A stretch of 64,000 nucleotides of DNA from Fluviicola sp. (GTDB lineage Bacteria > Bacteroidota > Bacteroidia > Flavobacteriales_D > Crocinitomicaceae): positions 67,291 through 131,290 of the forward strand of contig NVXV01000009.1 of NCBI GenBank assembly GCA_002734085.1, written 5' to 3'. Below, in pieces: positions 25,772-34,840 of the stretch. Within the stretch, counting starts at the first letter, position 1, and every line of letters begins with the position of its first letter. The translations under genes were made by a program, and so were the position numbers. A model generated the notes under the pieces. The model worked only from the letters and a program-made list of their open reading frames with translations, was not told the origin of the DNA and searched no databases.

Positions 25772-27844
25772 TTATTTTCTATTTTTCTTTTTGTTGTAGT
25801 TCATTCCTACTGGACTTCCAACTCTATCCATTGCACATCTAAATCCGATGTAGTCTGTAGATTGGTCTTCGTCTAGGAATCTTCTGTTTCCACCAACTAA
25901 CCAGTAAGCTCTGTCTTTCCAAGAACCACCTTTGTAAACTCTTGATTTATTTGAAACCAATGTCGTTGGCCATGCAGTTCGATCGTCACCACCTGGCTTG
26001 ATCTCTTGACCTTTAAGATTGTATTCTTCAAACTCATTTTGGTACATTACTAGATCAGGATCTCTTGTGGCCTGATTAATATCGTTTTTACGATCTTCAT
26101 TGTCATAGTGAATAGAACTTTCGATATCACCATCTAGATAATCAATGTAATCATCTCTACGATAGTTTAAACGTCCGATGTTTTCTTCTTCAGTTACATT
26201 TCTGTACTTCAACTTACCAGGAGTGTCAATGATAAATTCTTTGAATCCATCACGCAACATTGAGATTACTTCAAAAGCGTATTCTTCACCTTGAGGCCCA
26301 ATACGAATCTCATCAGCAAATACACCATCGAATATTTCATCTTGGATTACCATTGAAGCTTCAGTGTTGTATTTATCATTCTTAAATTCAACTGCTTTGT
26401 CTAAGATTGAATTTAATTTAGCGATAATAGATAACTCAATTGAATCTTTCACAGAGTTGTGAGATACAAAGTAAGGGTCTGGAGCATAACCTCTTTTTAC
26501 TGGGTTAGCAGACTCATTATGCTTATTAGTTCCTTGAGTTACAACAGTGTCATTTAAAGACTCATACTGATCTTTAGCAGCTGGATCGTGCATGTTTGCA
26601 GATATTCTTTGGTATCTAACACGTTCGAACTCATTTAAATATTCTTTCATTCCGTGAACATCATACTCTACTTGGAAATTTTTATAGTCTGTAGAACCAG
26701 CATTATTTAGCTGTTTTGTTTGGAATACATTACCTCTAAAGGGTCTAAATTCATCAACATCTTCAGAAGAAAGGGGTCTGTATACATCTAAAACCCATTC
26801 AGCAACGTTACCAGCCATATTATAGAGACCGTAATCATTTGGCCAGTAAGAATCAACTGGTGCAGTAACATCGGCACCATCATTTAGGTTACCAGCAACA
26901 CCCATGTAATCTCCACGACCTCTTACGAAGTTGGCACGAATTGCACCTTGGAACTCTTCGTTTTCTTGACGTACGTAATGACCATTCCAAGGGTAAATTC
27001 TTCTTTCACTAATTACTTCAGAACCATTGTCAGCAAGGTTACCTATTAAACCGTAATAAGCAAATTCCCACTCAGCCTCGGTAGGTAGGCGGTAACGTGG
27101 TAATAATATACCATCTTCCATACGTACTATACGAGTTCCTAAATCTTTTCCTTTTTTACCTGTAGCTTTAGAAGGGTCTAAATCAGTAAGGTTTTGTCTT
27201 ACTTCCTCTTCGTACTGACCTTCTAAATACGCTTCAGTATTAAATGTAGCCTCATCAGCCTGATTTACATTGAAGTTTAACACACCTTCACGAATTAATA
27301 TGTATTCGTTTACACGGTCAGTTCTCCACTTACAGTAATCATTAGCTTGTAACCAACTTACACCAACAACTGGATAATCTCTATATGCTGGGTGACGAAG
27401 ATAATATTCAACATATTTCTCATTGAATCCTAATGGAGACCTCCATACTAGTGTGTCTGGGAGAGCATTCTTATAAATCATTGGGTAACTTTGATAAGCT
27501 CTACTAATCCAATAAAGGTATTCTAACCAATGGAAATTTGTTACCTCCGTTTGATCCATATAGAATGAAGAAACTGTCACTCTTCTTGGACGATTGTTCC
27601 AATCGTACATAACATCATCTTCAACTCGTCCCATAGTAAAAGTACCACCTTCAACTAAGACAAGCCCTGGACCTGTTTCTTGATCAACAAAAGGTACTTT
27701 TTGGAAACCACCCATTCCAGGATTATTATAATCCCATCCTGTTGAATCAGATACCTCTCTCGAACAAGAGGAAACTATAGCTATAGCACTAAATACTACA
27801 AACCATTGTGTTAATCGTCTCATATTATTGGTCTTTGTTTTCAT
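25772..27844 (-). CDS. gldJ: Gliding motility/T9SS lipoprotein GldJ
   Basis: A 690-residue outer-membrane lipoprotein with a formylglycine-generating-enzyme (SUMF1)-like fold. GldJ stabilises GldK and is needed for gliding and type IX secretion. A lipobox IVSSCS (C27) follows a hydrophobic signal. Then come STGWDYNNPGMGGF and GPGLVLVEGGTFTMG, the usual GldJ opening. SUMF1-like marks are MDQTEVTN, VGVSWLQANDYCKWRTDRVN, RLPTEAEWEFAYYG, YNMAGNVAEWVLDVYRP and, near the end, RVYKGGSWKDRAYWL with IGFRCAM. It is longer than the Flavobacterium protein because of a region of about 200 residues between the two SUMF1 parts. Neighbours porP-type, porU, porV and murF fit the known cluster. The start could also be the internal Met at residue 8. 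Confidence 0.92.
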   Translation of the reverse strand: MKTKTNNMRRLTQWFVVFSAIAIVSSCSREVSDSTGWDYNNPGMGGFQKVPFVDQETGPGLVLVEGGTFTMGRVEDDVMYDWNNRPRRVTVSSFYMDQTEVTNFHWLEYLYWISRAYQSYPMIYKNALPDTLVWRSPLGFNEKYVEYYLRHPAYRDYPVVGVSWLQANDYCKWRTDRVNEYILIREGVLNFNVNQADEATFNTEAYLEGQYEEEVRQNLTDLDPSKATGKKGKDLGTRIVRMEDGILLPRYRLPTEAEWEFAYYGLIGNLADNGSEVISERRIYPWNGHYVRQENEEFQGAIRANFVRGRGDYMGVAGNLNDGADVTAPVDSYWPNDYGLYNMAGNVAEWVLDVYRPLSSEDVDEFRPFRGNVFQTKQLNNAGSTDYKNFQVEYDVHGMKEYLNEFERVRYQRISANMHDPAAKDQYESLNDTVVTQGTNKHNESANPVKRGYAPDPYFVSHNSVKDSIELSIIAKLNSILDKAVEFKNDKYNTEASMVIQDEIFDGVFADEIRIGPQGEEYAFEVISMLRDGFKEFIIDTPGKLKYRNVTEEENIGRLNYRRDDYIDYLDGDIESSIHYDNEDRKNDINQATRDPDLVMYQNEFEEYNLKGQEIKPGGDDRTAWPTTLVSNKSRVYKGGSWKDRAYWLVGGNRRFLDEDQSTDYIGFRCAMDRVGSPVGMNYNKKKNRK

Positions 27845-27903
27845 AATTTTTAATATCCATTTAATCTAATAACGAAGTATAAATAAATCGTTACAATAAT
27901 TTT

Positions 27904-28887
27904 TTAAAAAGAAGGACACGATACAGTTCTAAAGCTTGGCTGTTTTGTTGTACAGTTTAGATCAAGCCCTAAAGACACTTCATGTGAACCTCCAGAAACA
28001 CCATTATTCAATCTCGAAACTGTCACATCATAGCTGTATCCAACTTTAAATGTTCCAGTATTAACTCCTATAGACAATATAAATGCATCACGGCTACGGA
28101 ACCATGCTCCAACCGTAAACGCACCATATTTAATATATGTACCTAACATCAACTCCATAAAACCTTGTTGATATTGGTAAATCATATTCGGCATTATAGA
28201 TGTTTCATTTGTATATTGAGATTTCTGTCCTAATGGAATAGTTGCACCAACGTGTGCATTTAAACGAATAGGCATTGGGCTATTTCCAATAATGACTGAT
28301 TCGTTTGGCATATTAAGGTGATGACCAGCTACACCAAAGAAGAAATTTTCGGTAAAACCAACCATTCCTGCAGAAGCATCAAAAAACCCTCTTGAACCAC
28401 CTCTGGGAACATCACCAGTTGCATAAATAAATCCTCTTCTTGGGTCTATCATATCACCAAAAGTCAATTTATCCCAATCCAGAAATTTTTGATTCCATGT
28501 TGCTTTAGCAGCAAACATCATTGTAAATTTTCTATTAACCTTAAGATGATAATTGTAAATCAAACTAAGTGTAGTGTGATTAATTGTACCCTTCCCCTGT
28601 TGGTCATGCGTTGCAATTATACCGATACCACCATTAATGTTTTTGAAATACTGGTCATAAGAAGCAGAGTAGGTAACGAACGTACCAGACAATGCAGGCC
28701 ACTGATTTCTGTAATTAAGTGCAATTCTTGGACACCCGTGACTACCTGCAAAAGCAGGGTTCAAATATATCGGGTTCGCATAAAATTGCGAAAACTGCGG
28801 ATCCTGAGCATTTACAGAGCTCGGTAACGTCAAGATTACCAGCAATGTAGCAACAATAGGATATGTTAAAATTTTCTTTTTTAGCAT
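27904..28887 (-). CDS. PorP/SprF-family type IX secretion membrane protein
   Basis: An outer-membrane beta-barrel of about 327 residues in the PorP/SprF family. Members help PorK/N ring function (PorP) or serve as partners for type-B cargo (SprF). The start is placed at ATG 28887 because it gives a clean signal peptide (MLKKKILTYPIVATLLVILT ending SSVNAQ); an upstream TTG-type start at 28911 would add eight odd residues. After the signal comes QDPQFSQFYANPIYLNPAFA, a hallmark of the family, then alternating strands and GYSYDVTVSRLNNGVSGGSH near the end. It sits between gldJ and porU, and is divergent from porU. Which of several PorP paralogues it is cannot be told from sequence. Confidence 0.9.
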   Translation of the reverse strand: MLKKKILTYPIVATLLVILTLPSSVNAQDPQFSQFYANPIYLNPAFAGSHGCPRIALNYRNQWPALSGTFVTYSASYDQYFKNINGGIGIIATHDQQGKGTINHTTLSLIYNYHLKVNRKFTMMFAAKATWNQKFLDWDKLTFGDMIDPRRGFIYATGDVPRGGSRGFFDASAGMVGFTENFFFGVAGHHLNMPNESVIIGNSPMPIRLNAHVGATIPLGQKSQYTNETSIMPNMIYQYQQGFMELMLGTYIKYGAFTVGAWFRSRDAFILSIGVNTGTFKVGYSYDVTVSRLNNGVSGGSHEVSLGLDLNCTTKQPSFRTVSCPSF

Positions 28888-28949
28888 AATACTAATTTGG
28901 CGAATACACAAACAACCGTCAATTTTACGAAAAAAATTGCTGATAGTTA

Positions 28950-28957
28950 CAAAAATA
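28950..28957 (-). promoter_or_regulatory. Possible -7 element for the porP-type gene
   Basis: On the - strand this reads TATTTTTG, an exact fit to the Bacteroidota -7 consensus TAnnTTTG. It lies about 63 bp upstream of the chosen start. No clear TTTG lies 17-23 bp further upstream, so the call rests on one element only. Confidence 0.35.
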
Positions 28958-29054
28958 TTAAAGTTCTTTTAAAATAAGCGTGTATTTTCGACGTTTTATA
29001 ATTCGAATTGTATAATTGAACAATAACTAAATTAAACAGTTTTAATAATAGATA

Positions 29055-32000
29055 ATGAAACCTATGAAATATTTCAAGACGTTTTTTTTAAGCTTAACTT
29101 CTTTATTAGTCGCTTCAAACGTAGTTTTTTCTCAAGAATTTAATATTGAGTTAAATTGGTCTGCGAAACCTGCAGAAGCAAACTCTGAAGGAGGTTCGGT
29201 AAAATACCCTGCATTAGAAGGAGGAGTATTTGATGGTGAGAGTTTGTACTATATTAAAAGATGGGATCGAAAAAACCCCAATATTAAATGGGAGTTAGAA
29301 GTTGAAGAAGTTTCATTATCGCCTGCAACGACTTTTGAAAAGAATTTTATCAAAGAACATAAGATTAAAGTAAATGGTACTCCTAGTTTCAAATATAAGA
29401 ATCATAAGGCATTAGGTAAACCAATAACCTCTGTTGTATTAAATCCTTTTATTAAAGAGAATGGTGAAATCAAGAAGATCTCTTCTATTTCATTTAAGAA
29501 GAAGAATATACAAGTATATCAACTGAAAAATGGTCACGAATTTGCTGCGAATTCAGTTTTGCAAAATGGTTCTGGTGAATGGTATAAAATTAAGGTAGAG
29601 GAAGATGGTGTGCATATTCTAACATATAGCTTCCTTCAATCCATAGGTGTAAATGTAGATGCGTTAAACCCAAACCATCTTAATGTATATGGAAATGGTT
29701 TTGGAAGACTCCCAGAAAATAATAGCGATTATAGACCAGATGATTTGATCAAGAATGATATTTTAATTCAAGGAGATGGAGACGGTTCGTTTGACCAAAA
29801 TGACTATGCTCTATTCTTTGCTAGAGGTCCTCACAAGTGGGTGGAGTCTGGTTCTACAGGATTTAAAAGGATCTTAAATAATTATGCGAACTATTCTGCA
29901 TACTATATTAACATAAATCCATCTGAAACGGCAGCGAGAATTCAAAATGCGGACTTAAGTGCATCTCCTTCGAATCAAACGGTTAACAAGTATAATTCTT
30001 ATGCAATTCATGAAAGAGGGCTAGTTAACCTAATTAAAGGTGGTCAAAGATGGTATGGTGAGAAATTTGATGTAGCCCTTACACAAAACTTTTCTTTTAA
30101 TATACCACAACTCGACCCATCCAGTACGACAATAGTGAAGAGCTTTATGGCTTGCAAGGAAGGGGGTTCAGGTTCTTCAGTTACTTTTGATATAAAACAT
30201 AATGGAACTACTATTGGCTTTGATTCGTTTCCTACCTCAGCCGCTGATAGTTATTCGAGAGCAGGATTTACTACACTTCCTGGTAATTTCAACCCAACTT
30301 CAGGGTCGTTTACATTAAGTGTATCCTTTAACCGTGTGTCCCCCAGTGATTATGCTTATTTAGACTATATAGAAGTCAATGCACGTAGCTTTTTGAACTT
30401 TCATAGTAATGGTTTTGAATTTAGAGACAGAGAATCTGTAGGTGTTGGAAATGTATCTGAGTTTCAAATAGGAAACTTTCCTTCCAATGCACAAGTGTGG
30501 GAAACTACAGATTGGACAAAACCAAAGTTGGTGAATGGCACTAACAATTCAGGAACTTATTCTTTTACGGTTGAGACTGATAGCTTGAGAACCTTTATGA
30601 CATTTAATAGTTCAGATTATAAAACACCGACTTTTATAGGAACAGTAAATAACCAAAATCTACATGGTTTAGCTCAGGCAGACTACCTAATTGTAACTCA
30701 TCCTTCATTTTTAAGTCAGGCAAATAGGCTGGCTTCACTTCACCAAAATAATGGAATGTCTGTCCATGTAGTTACTACACAGCAGGTGTACAATGAATTT
30801 TCGGGAGGAACACAAGACCCAACTGCTATTAAGTTTTTTGCTAAAATGTTTTACGATCGAGCTGAAGGTGATCCTAATTTAATGCCTAAATACCTATGTC
30901 TATTTGGTGATGGTACTTATGATCCGCTAAATAGAGTTTCAAATAATAATTATATGGTACCTGTCTACCATACAGTTACATCTGAAGGTTATATTTCAAC
31001 ATTGCTATCGGATGATTATTTCGGGTTTTTGGATTTCGGTGAATCCTTTGATTCAGCAGATGCTTTAGATATTGCTGTTGGGAGAATTGTAGCGACAACT
31101 CAAGAACACGCGGTTGATTTAATCAATAAAGTGGAACACTACATGAAGAATGGTTCTTCGATTTATGCGGGTGAAGATTTATCTTGTGGAGAAGATGGTT
31201 ATATCTCGACACACGGTGATTGGCGTCTCAAATATACTATGATTACAGATGACGAGGAAAATGGTTATTTCGTGGTTAATGATACTGAACCTGCTTACGC
31301 TCATGTAACAGCAACTCATCCAGAGATGAATGCGAAAAAAATCTACTCAGATGCATATACACAAATTTCAACGGCTGGGGGAGAAAGGTATCCCGATGTT
31401 AATGAAGATATTAATAGGACCTTATCTTCAGGATCACTTGTAACTTGTTTCGTAGGGCATGGTGGTGCAATGGGAGCAGCTTCTGAGAGAATTATTACTG
31501 TTGGACAGATCCAAGGTTGGGATAATATAGATCGTTTAACACTATTTGTTTCTGCTACCTGTGAATTTGGAAGAATAGATGATAACGAAAGAGTGTCTGC
31601 TGGTGAATATATGGCATTAAATCCAGTTGGTGGAGCAATTGCACTTATGACTACTACTAGAGCCATATATTTTTCTACAAATTCAGCGACTACGGAGAGT
31701 TTTTTTAATAATGTGTTTTTGAGAAATGGCAATGAAGAGCCTTTAACCTTTGGCGAAATTATCACACAAACTAAAAATGGCGTTACTGGTGGAAATAATA
31801 AAAGAAGTTTTATGCTCCTTGGAGATCCAGCATTAAAAATAGCTTTGCCTTTTGAAAAAGTAGTACTTGATTCTATTAATAACGTTGATGTAAGTATTGA
31901 GAATGATACGTTAAGAGCTTTGTCTAAGGCTAGAATGAAAGGGCATATCGAAGATCAATTTGGAAACACTTTGCCTGGTTACAATGGAATTTTACAGCCA

Positions 32001-32936
32001 GCAGTTTATGACAAACCTAAACAAACAGCTACATTAGGTCAGGATGCAGGCTCCCCAGTTATAAATTATGAAGAGCAAATGAATATTCTTTACCGTGGTA
32101 AGGTAACTATAGCCAATGGTATATTTGATTTTGATTTTATTGTACCCAAAGATATCAATTACTCATATGGTAACGGGAAAGTGAGTTTTTATGGATTTGA
32201 GAATAATGACTTAACTTCAGGTGGGTATAGTAAATCCTTTTTAATTGGTGGAATAGATACTACTGGTCTAAATGATGACATTGGCCCTGAAATCACGCTT
32301 TACCTCAATGATGAAAACTTTGTAAATGGAGGGATATCAGATGAAACACCAATATTAATAGCTGAACTGTTTGATGAAAGCGGTATCAACACAGTTGGAA
32401 ATGGTATCGGACATGATATCACCATGATTTTGGATGAAAACACATCAGAAGCTGTTGTATTAAATGATTTTTATGAGGCTGACCTAGACACTTATCAAAG
32501 TGGATCATTGAATTACCAACTTTCCACCTTAGAACCAGGTCTACATACGCTCACTTTTAAAGCTTGGGATGTAAATAATAATTCAAGCGAAAAAACAATT
32601 GAATTTACTGTTCAGGAAAGTCAAGAACTTGCTTTGGATCACGTTCTAAATTATCCCAACCCTTTTACGACAAGCACAGAGTTTTATTTTGAACACAATC
32701 AAGTGTGTTCTGCACTGGAGACCCAAATTGAAATTTATACGGTTACTGGACGCTTAGTTAAAACCATTAATGAAATGGTTGAAACAAGAGGTTTTAGAAC
32801 CGAAGGGATACACTGGGATGGTCGTGATGAGTATGGTGACCAACTTGGGAAAGGTGTTTATGTATACCGTGTAACAGTAAAAAATCCAGATGGATTGGAA
32901 ACACGAGCAATAGAAAAATTATATCTTTTAAAATAG
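29055..32936 (+). CDS. porU: Type IX secretion sortase PorU (C25 gingipain-like)
   Basis: A 1293-residue cell-surface protein that cleaves C-terminal signals of T9SS cargo and attaches the cargo to A-LPS. A signal peptide (MKPMKYFKTFFLSLTSLLVA, cleavage after VFS) is followed by a propeptide-like beta region. The C25 caspase-like domain spans about residues 540-920: ADYLIVTHPSFLSQANRL, YLCLFGDGTYDP, the His in CFVGHGGAMG (H802) and the Cys in FVSATCEFGRIDD (C836) form the catalytic dyad. Near the end, LNYPNPFTTSTEFYFEHNQ and GVYVYRVTVKNPDG make a PorU-type T9SS C-terminal domain. The start could also be the Met three codons later. It precedes porV, its known partner in the attachment complex. 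Confidence 0.96.
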   Translation: MKPMKYFKTFFLSLTSLLVASNVVFSQEFNIELNWSAKPAEANSEGGSVKYPALEGGVFDGESLYYIKRWDRKNPNIKWELEVEEVSLSPATTFEKNFIKEHKIKVNGTPSFKYKNHKALGKPITSVVLNPFIKENGEIKKISSISFKKKNIQVYQLKNGHEFAANSVLQNGSGEWYKIKVEEDGVHILTYSFLQSIGVNVDALNPNHLNVYGNGFGRLPENNSDYRPDDLIKNDILIQGDGDGSFDQNDYALFFARGPHKWVESGSTGFKRILNNYANYSAYYININPSETAARIQNADLSASPSNQTVNKYNSYAIHERGLVNLIKGGQRWYGEKFDVALTQNFSFNIPQLDPSSTTIVKSFMACKEGGSGSSVTFDIKHNGTTIGFDSFPTSAADSYSRAGFTTLPGNFNPTSGSFTLSVSFNRVSPSDYAYLDYIEVNARSFLNFHSNGFEFRDRESVGVGNVSEFQIGNFPSNAQVWETTDWTKPKLVNGTNNSGTYSFTVETDSLRTFMTFNSSDYKTPTFIGTVNNQNLHGLAQADYLIVTHPSFLSQANRLASLHQNNGMSVHVVTTQQVYNEFSGGTQDPTAIKFFAKMFYDRAEGDPNLMPKYLCLFGDGTYDPLNRVSNNNYMVPVYHTVTSEGYISTLLSDDYFGFLDFGESFDSADALDIAVGRIVATTQEHAVDLINKVEHYMKNGSSIYAGEDLSCGEDGYISTHGDWRLKYTMITDDEENGYFVVNDTEPAYAHVTATHPEMNAKKIYSDAYTQISTAGGERYPDVNEDINRTLSSGSLVTCFVGHGGAMGAASERIITVGQIQGWDNIDRLTLFVSATCEFGRIDDNERVSAGEYMALNPVGGAIALMTTTRAIYFSTNSATTESFFNNVFLRNGNEEPLTFGEIITQTKNGVTGGNNKRSFMLLGDPALKIALPFEKVVLDSINNVDVSIENDTLRALSKARMKGHIEDQFGNTLPGYNGILQPAVYDKPKQTATLGQDAGSPVINYEEQMNILYRGKVTIANGIFDFDFIVPKDINYSYGNGKVSFYGFENNDLTSGGYSKSFLIGGIDTTGLNDDIGPEITLYLNDENFVNGGISDETPILIAELFDESGINTVGNGIGHDITMILDENTSEAVVLNDFYEADLDTYQSGSLNYQLSTLEPGLHTLTFKAWDVNNNSSEKTIEFTVQESQELALDHVLNYPNPFTTSTEFYFEHNQVCSALETQIEIYTVTGRLVKTINEMVETRGFRTEGIHWDGRDEYGDQLGKGVYVYRVTVKNPDGLETRAIEKLYLLK

Positions 32937-32963
32937 GAACACAATATAATTTATCTATTTACG

Positions 32964-32971
32964 TATATTTG
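32964..32971 (+). promoter_or_regulatory. Possible -7 element for porV
   Basis: TATATTTG matches TAnnTTTG exactly and lies 90 bp upstream of the porV ATG, in the 124-bp gap after porU. No TTTG at 17-23 bp upstream. If real, porV has its own transcript besides read-through from porU. Confidence 0.35.
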
Positions 32972-33060
32972 TGTTATGCAAGTTAAACAAATTTGATTTT
33001 TCATCGTTTAGATGTTGTCAAATTAACTTGAGACTTTAATTCTTGAAAAGAATAAAACGA

Positions 33061-34350
33061 ATGAATTTGAAAAACATTATTACAAATAAAACATCCTTTC
33101 TTGTTGGATTTAGCGTATTATTTAGTGCTATTTCGTTTGGACAAGGAAGTAATGCTACAGACGCTGAGGATCTTCAATTGAATACGATTACCACCGCTGT
33201 GCCTTTTGTTCAGATTACTCCTGACTCTAGGTCTGGTGCGATGGGAGATGTTGGAACAGCACTCAGTCCAAGTTCTAGTTCTCTTTTTTGGAATACTTCA
33301 ATGTTATCTTTTTCTGAAGATGATTCAGAAGTTTCTCTTTCTTATTCTCCATGGTTGCAAAATTTAGCTTCTGATATTAATTTGTCACATTTGGCTGGTT
33401 TTGTAAGGTTAAATGATAGAAACGTTATTGGTGGTTCTTTGCGCTTTTTTAGTTTGGGAGAAATTGTTTTTACAGATAACAATGGAGCTACAACAATCAT
33501 TCATACACCAACCGAGTGGGAGTTATTGCTCGGCTATGCCTTTAAACTGAACGATAAATTTTCTCTTGGATTAAATGGGAAATTTATAACTTCAAATCTA
33601 ACAGCTGGTGTGAATGTTCAAGGAGCTTCTACGAATGCTGGATTAGCTGGTGCAGCAGATGTGTCTTTTTCTTATTTGAATAAAGATGTGAGATATGGAG
33701 GGACAGATGGATCACTTGCTTTTGGAATAACATTGAACAATGTTGGAAACAAGATTTCATATACTGCTGAAAACGAAAGAGATTTTTTACCAACGAATTT
33801 GAAATTAGGTACAGCATTAACTTTTGATTTAGATCCATATAATAGTGTAACATGGGCAGTTGACGTTTCTAAATTATTAGTACCAACGCCTCCAATCATG
33901 AACAGTAGCGGTGATATTATGTCTGGTTACGATCCAAATGTTGGTGTGGTTCCAGGAATGCTTCAATCTTTTTACGATGCACCAGGTGCTTTGGCAAGAG
34001 ATGAAAATGGAGACTTCATTGAAAACCCTGACGGAACTTACCAGGTAGTAGATGGTTCTAAATTTAAAGAAGAACTATCAGAAATAATGATTGGTACAGG
34101 TTTAGAGTACTGGTACAATGATTTATTTGCTGCCAGAGCAGGTTATTTCTACGAAAGCTTAAATAAAGGAGCGCGTCAGCATCTTACTTTTGGAGTTGGT
34201 TTGAGATATAAATTATTTGGTATCGACTTTTCTTACTTAACTTCTCTAAGAAGAAATAATCCACTTCAAAACACAATTCGCTTTACGTTAAGACTTCACT
34301 TAAGTGAAGGTAAAAAATCGAATAGCTCAGGAACTGTAAAACCAGAGTAA
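33061..34350 (+). CDS. porV: Type IX secretion outer membrane protein PorV (LptO)
   Basis: A FadL-like outer-membrane beta-barrel, about 429 residues, that carries cargo from the SprA translocon to PorU. The start ATG 33061 gives a normal signal peptide (MNLKNIITNKTSFLVGFSVL, ending AISFGQ); a TTG at 33043 would add six residues. The mature start, TTAVPFVQITPDSRSGAMGD with VGTALSPSSSSLFWN after it, is the PorV signature. Beta strands continue to the end (RQHLTFGVGLRYKLFGIDF, then a closing strand NTIRFTLRLHLSEG). The porU-porV pair and the downstream ispF on the same strand, 10 bp away, suggest co-transcription with ispF. Confidence 0.95.
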   Translation: MNLKNIITNKTSFLVGFSVLFSAISFGQGSNATDAEDLQLNTITTAVPFVQITPDSRSGAMGDVGTALSPSSSSLFWNTSMLSFSEDDSEVSLSYSPWLQNLASDINLSHLAGFVRLNDRNVIGGSLRFFSLGEIVFTDNNGATTIIHTPTEWELLLGYAFKLNDKFSLGLNGKFITSNLTAGVNVQGASTNAGLAGAADVSFSYLNKDVRYGGTDGSLAFGITLNNVGNKISYTAENERDFLPTNLKLGTALTFDLDPYNSVTWAVDVSKLLVPTPPIMNSSGDIMSGYDPNVGVVPGMLQSFYDAPGALARDENGDFIENPDGTYQVVDGSKFKEELSEIMIGTGLEYWYNDLFAARAGYFYESLNKGARQHLTFGVGLRYKLFGIDFSYLTSLRRNNPLQNTIRFTLRLHLSEGKKSNSSGTVKPE

Positions 34351-34360
34351 TCACAAATAC

Positions 34361-34840
34361 ATGAATATTAAAATTGGATTTGGCGTAGACGTACATCAAC
34401 TAGTTGAAAATAGAGATTTATTCATTGGTGGTGTCAAGCTAGATTCAAAGTTAGGTGCATTGGGTCATTCTGATGCAGATGTGCTTTTACACGCTATTTG
34501 TGATGCGCTCTTAGGCGCTTTAAACCTTCGTGATATAGGTTTTCATTTTTCTGATAAAGACCCAAAATATAAAGGAATTGACAGTCAAATATTATTGAAA
34601 GAAGCTTTTAAGTTGATTAAAGACAAAGGATTTGTTCTAGGTAATATTGATGCTACTGTAATTTTGGAACAACCTAAAGTAAATCCACACATTCCTAAAA
34701 TGCAAGAGATAATAGCGGATATTTTGGAAACTGAGATAGATAATGTTTCAATCAAGGCTACAACACACGAAAAAGTAGATTCTTTTGGCGAAAATAGGGC
34801 TATCAAAGCTTATGCAGTTTGTCTTTTAATGAAGGGCTAA
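34361..34840 (+). CDS. ispF: 2-C-methyl-D-erythritol 2,4-cyclodiphosphate synthase
   Basis: A 159-residue enzyme of the MEP isoprenoid pathway that forms MEcPP from CDP-ME2P. Zinc ligands are in FGVDVHQL (D10, H12) and in LGALGHSDADVLLHAICDAL. DIGFHFSDKDPKYKGIDS binds substrate. The C-terminal TTHEKVDSFGENRAIKAYAV is the usual cytidine/diphosphate-binding end. Length is standard. It follows porV by 10 bp and ends tail-to-tail with feoB: the two stops share the 4 bp CTAA at 34837-34840. Confidence 0.97.
   Translation: MNIKIGFGVDVHQLVENRDLFIGGVKLDSKLGALGHSDADVLLHAICDALLGALNLRDIGFHFSDKDPKYKGIDSQILLKEAFKLIKDKGFVLGNIDATVILEQPKVNPHIPKMQEIIADILETEIDNVSIKATTHEKVDSFGENRAIKAYAVCLLMKG

Noticed and set aside
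27845-28911. Upstream start of the PorP-type protein at 28911
   Set aside because: The eight added residues break the signal peptide; ATG 28887 gives a textbook one.
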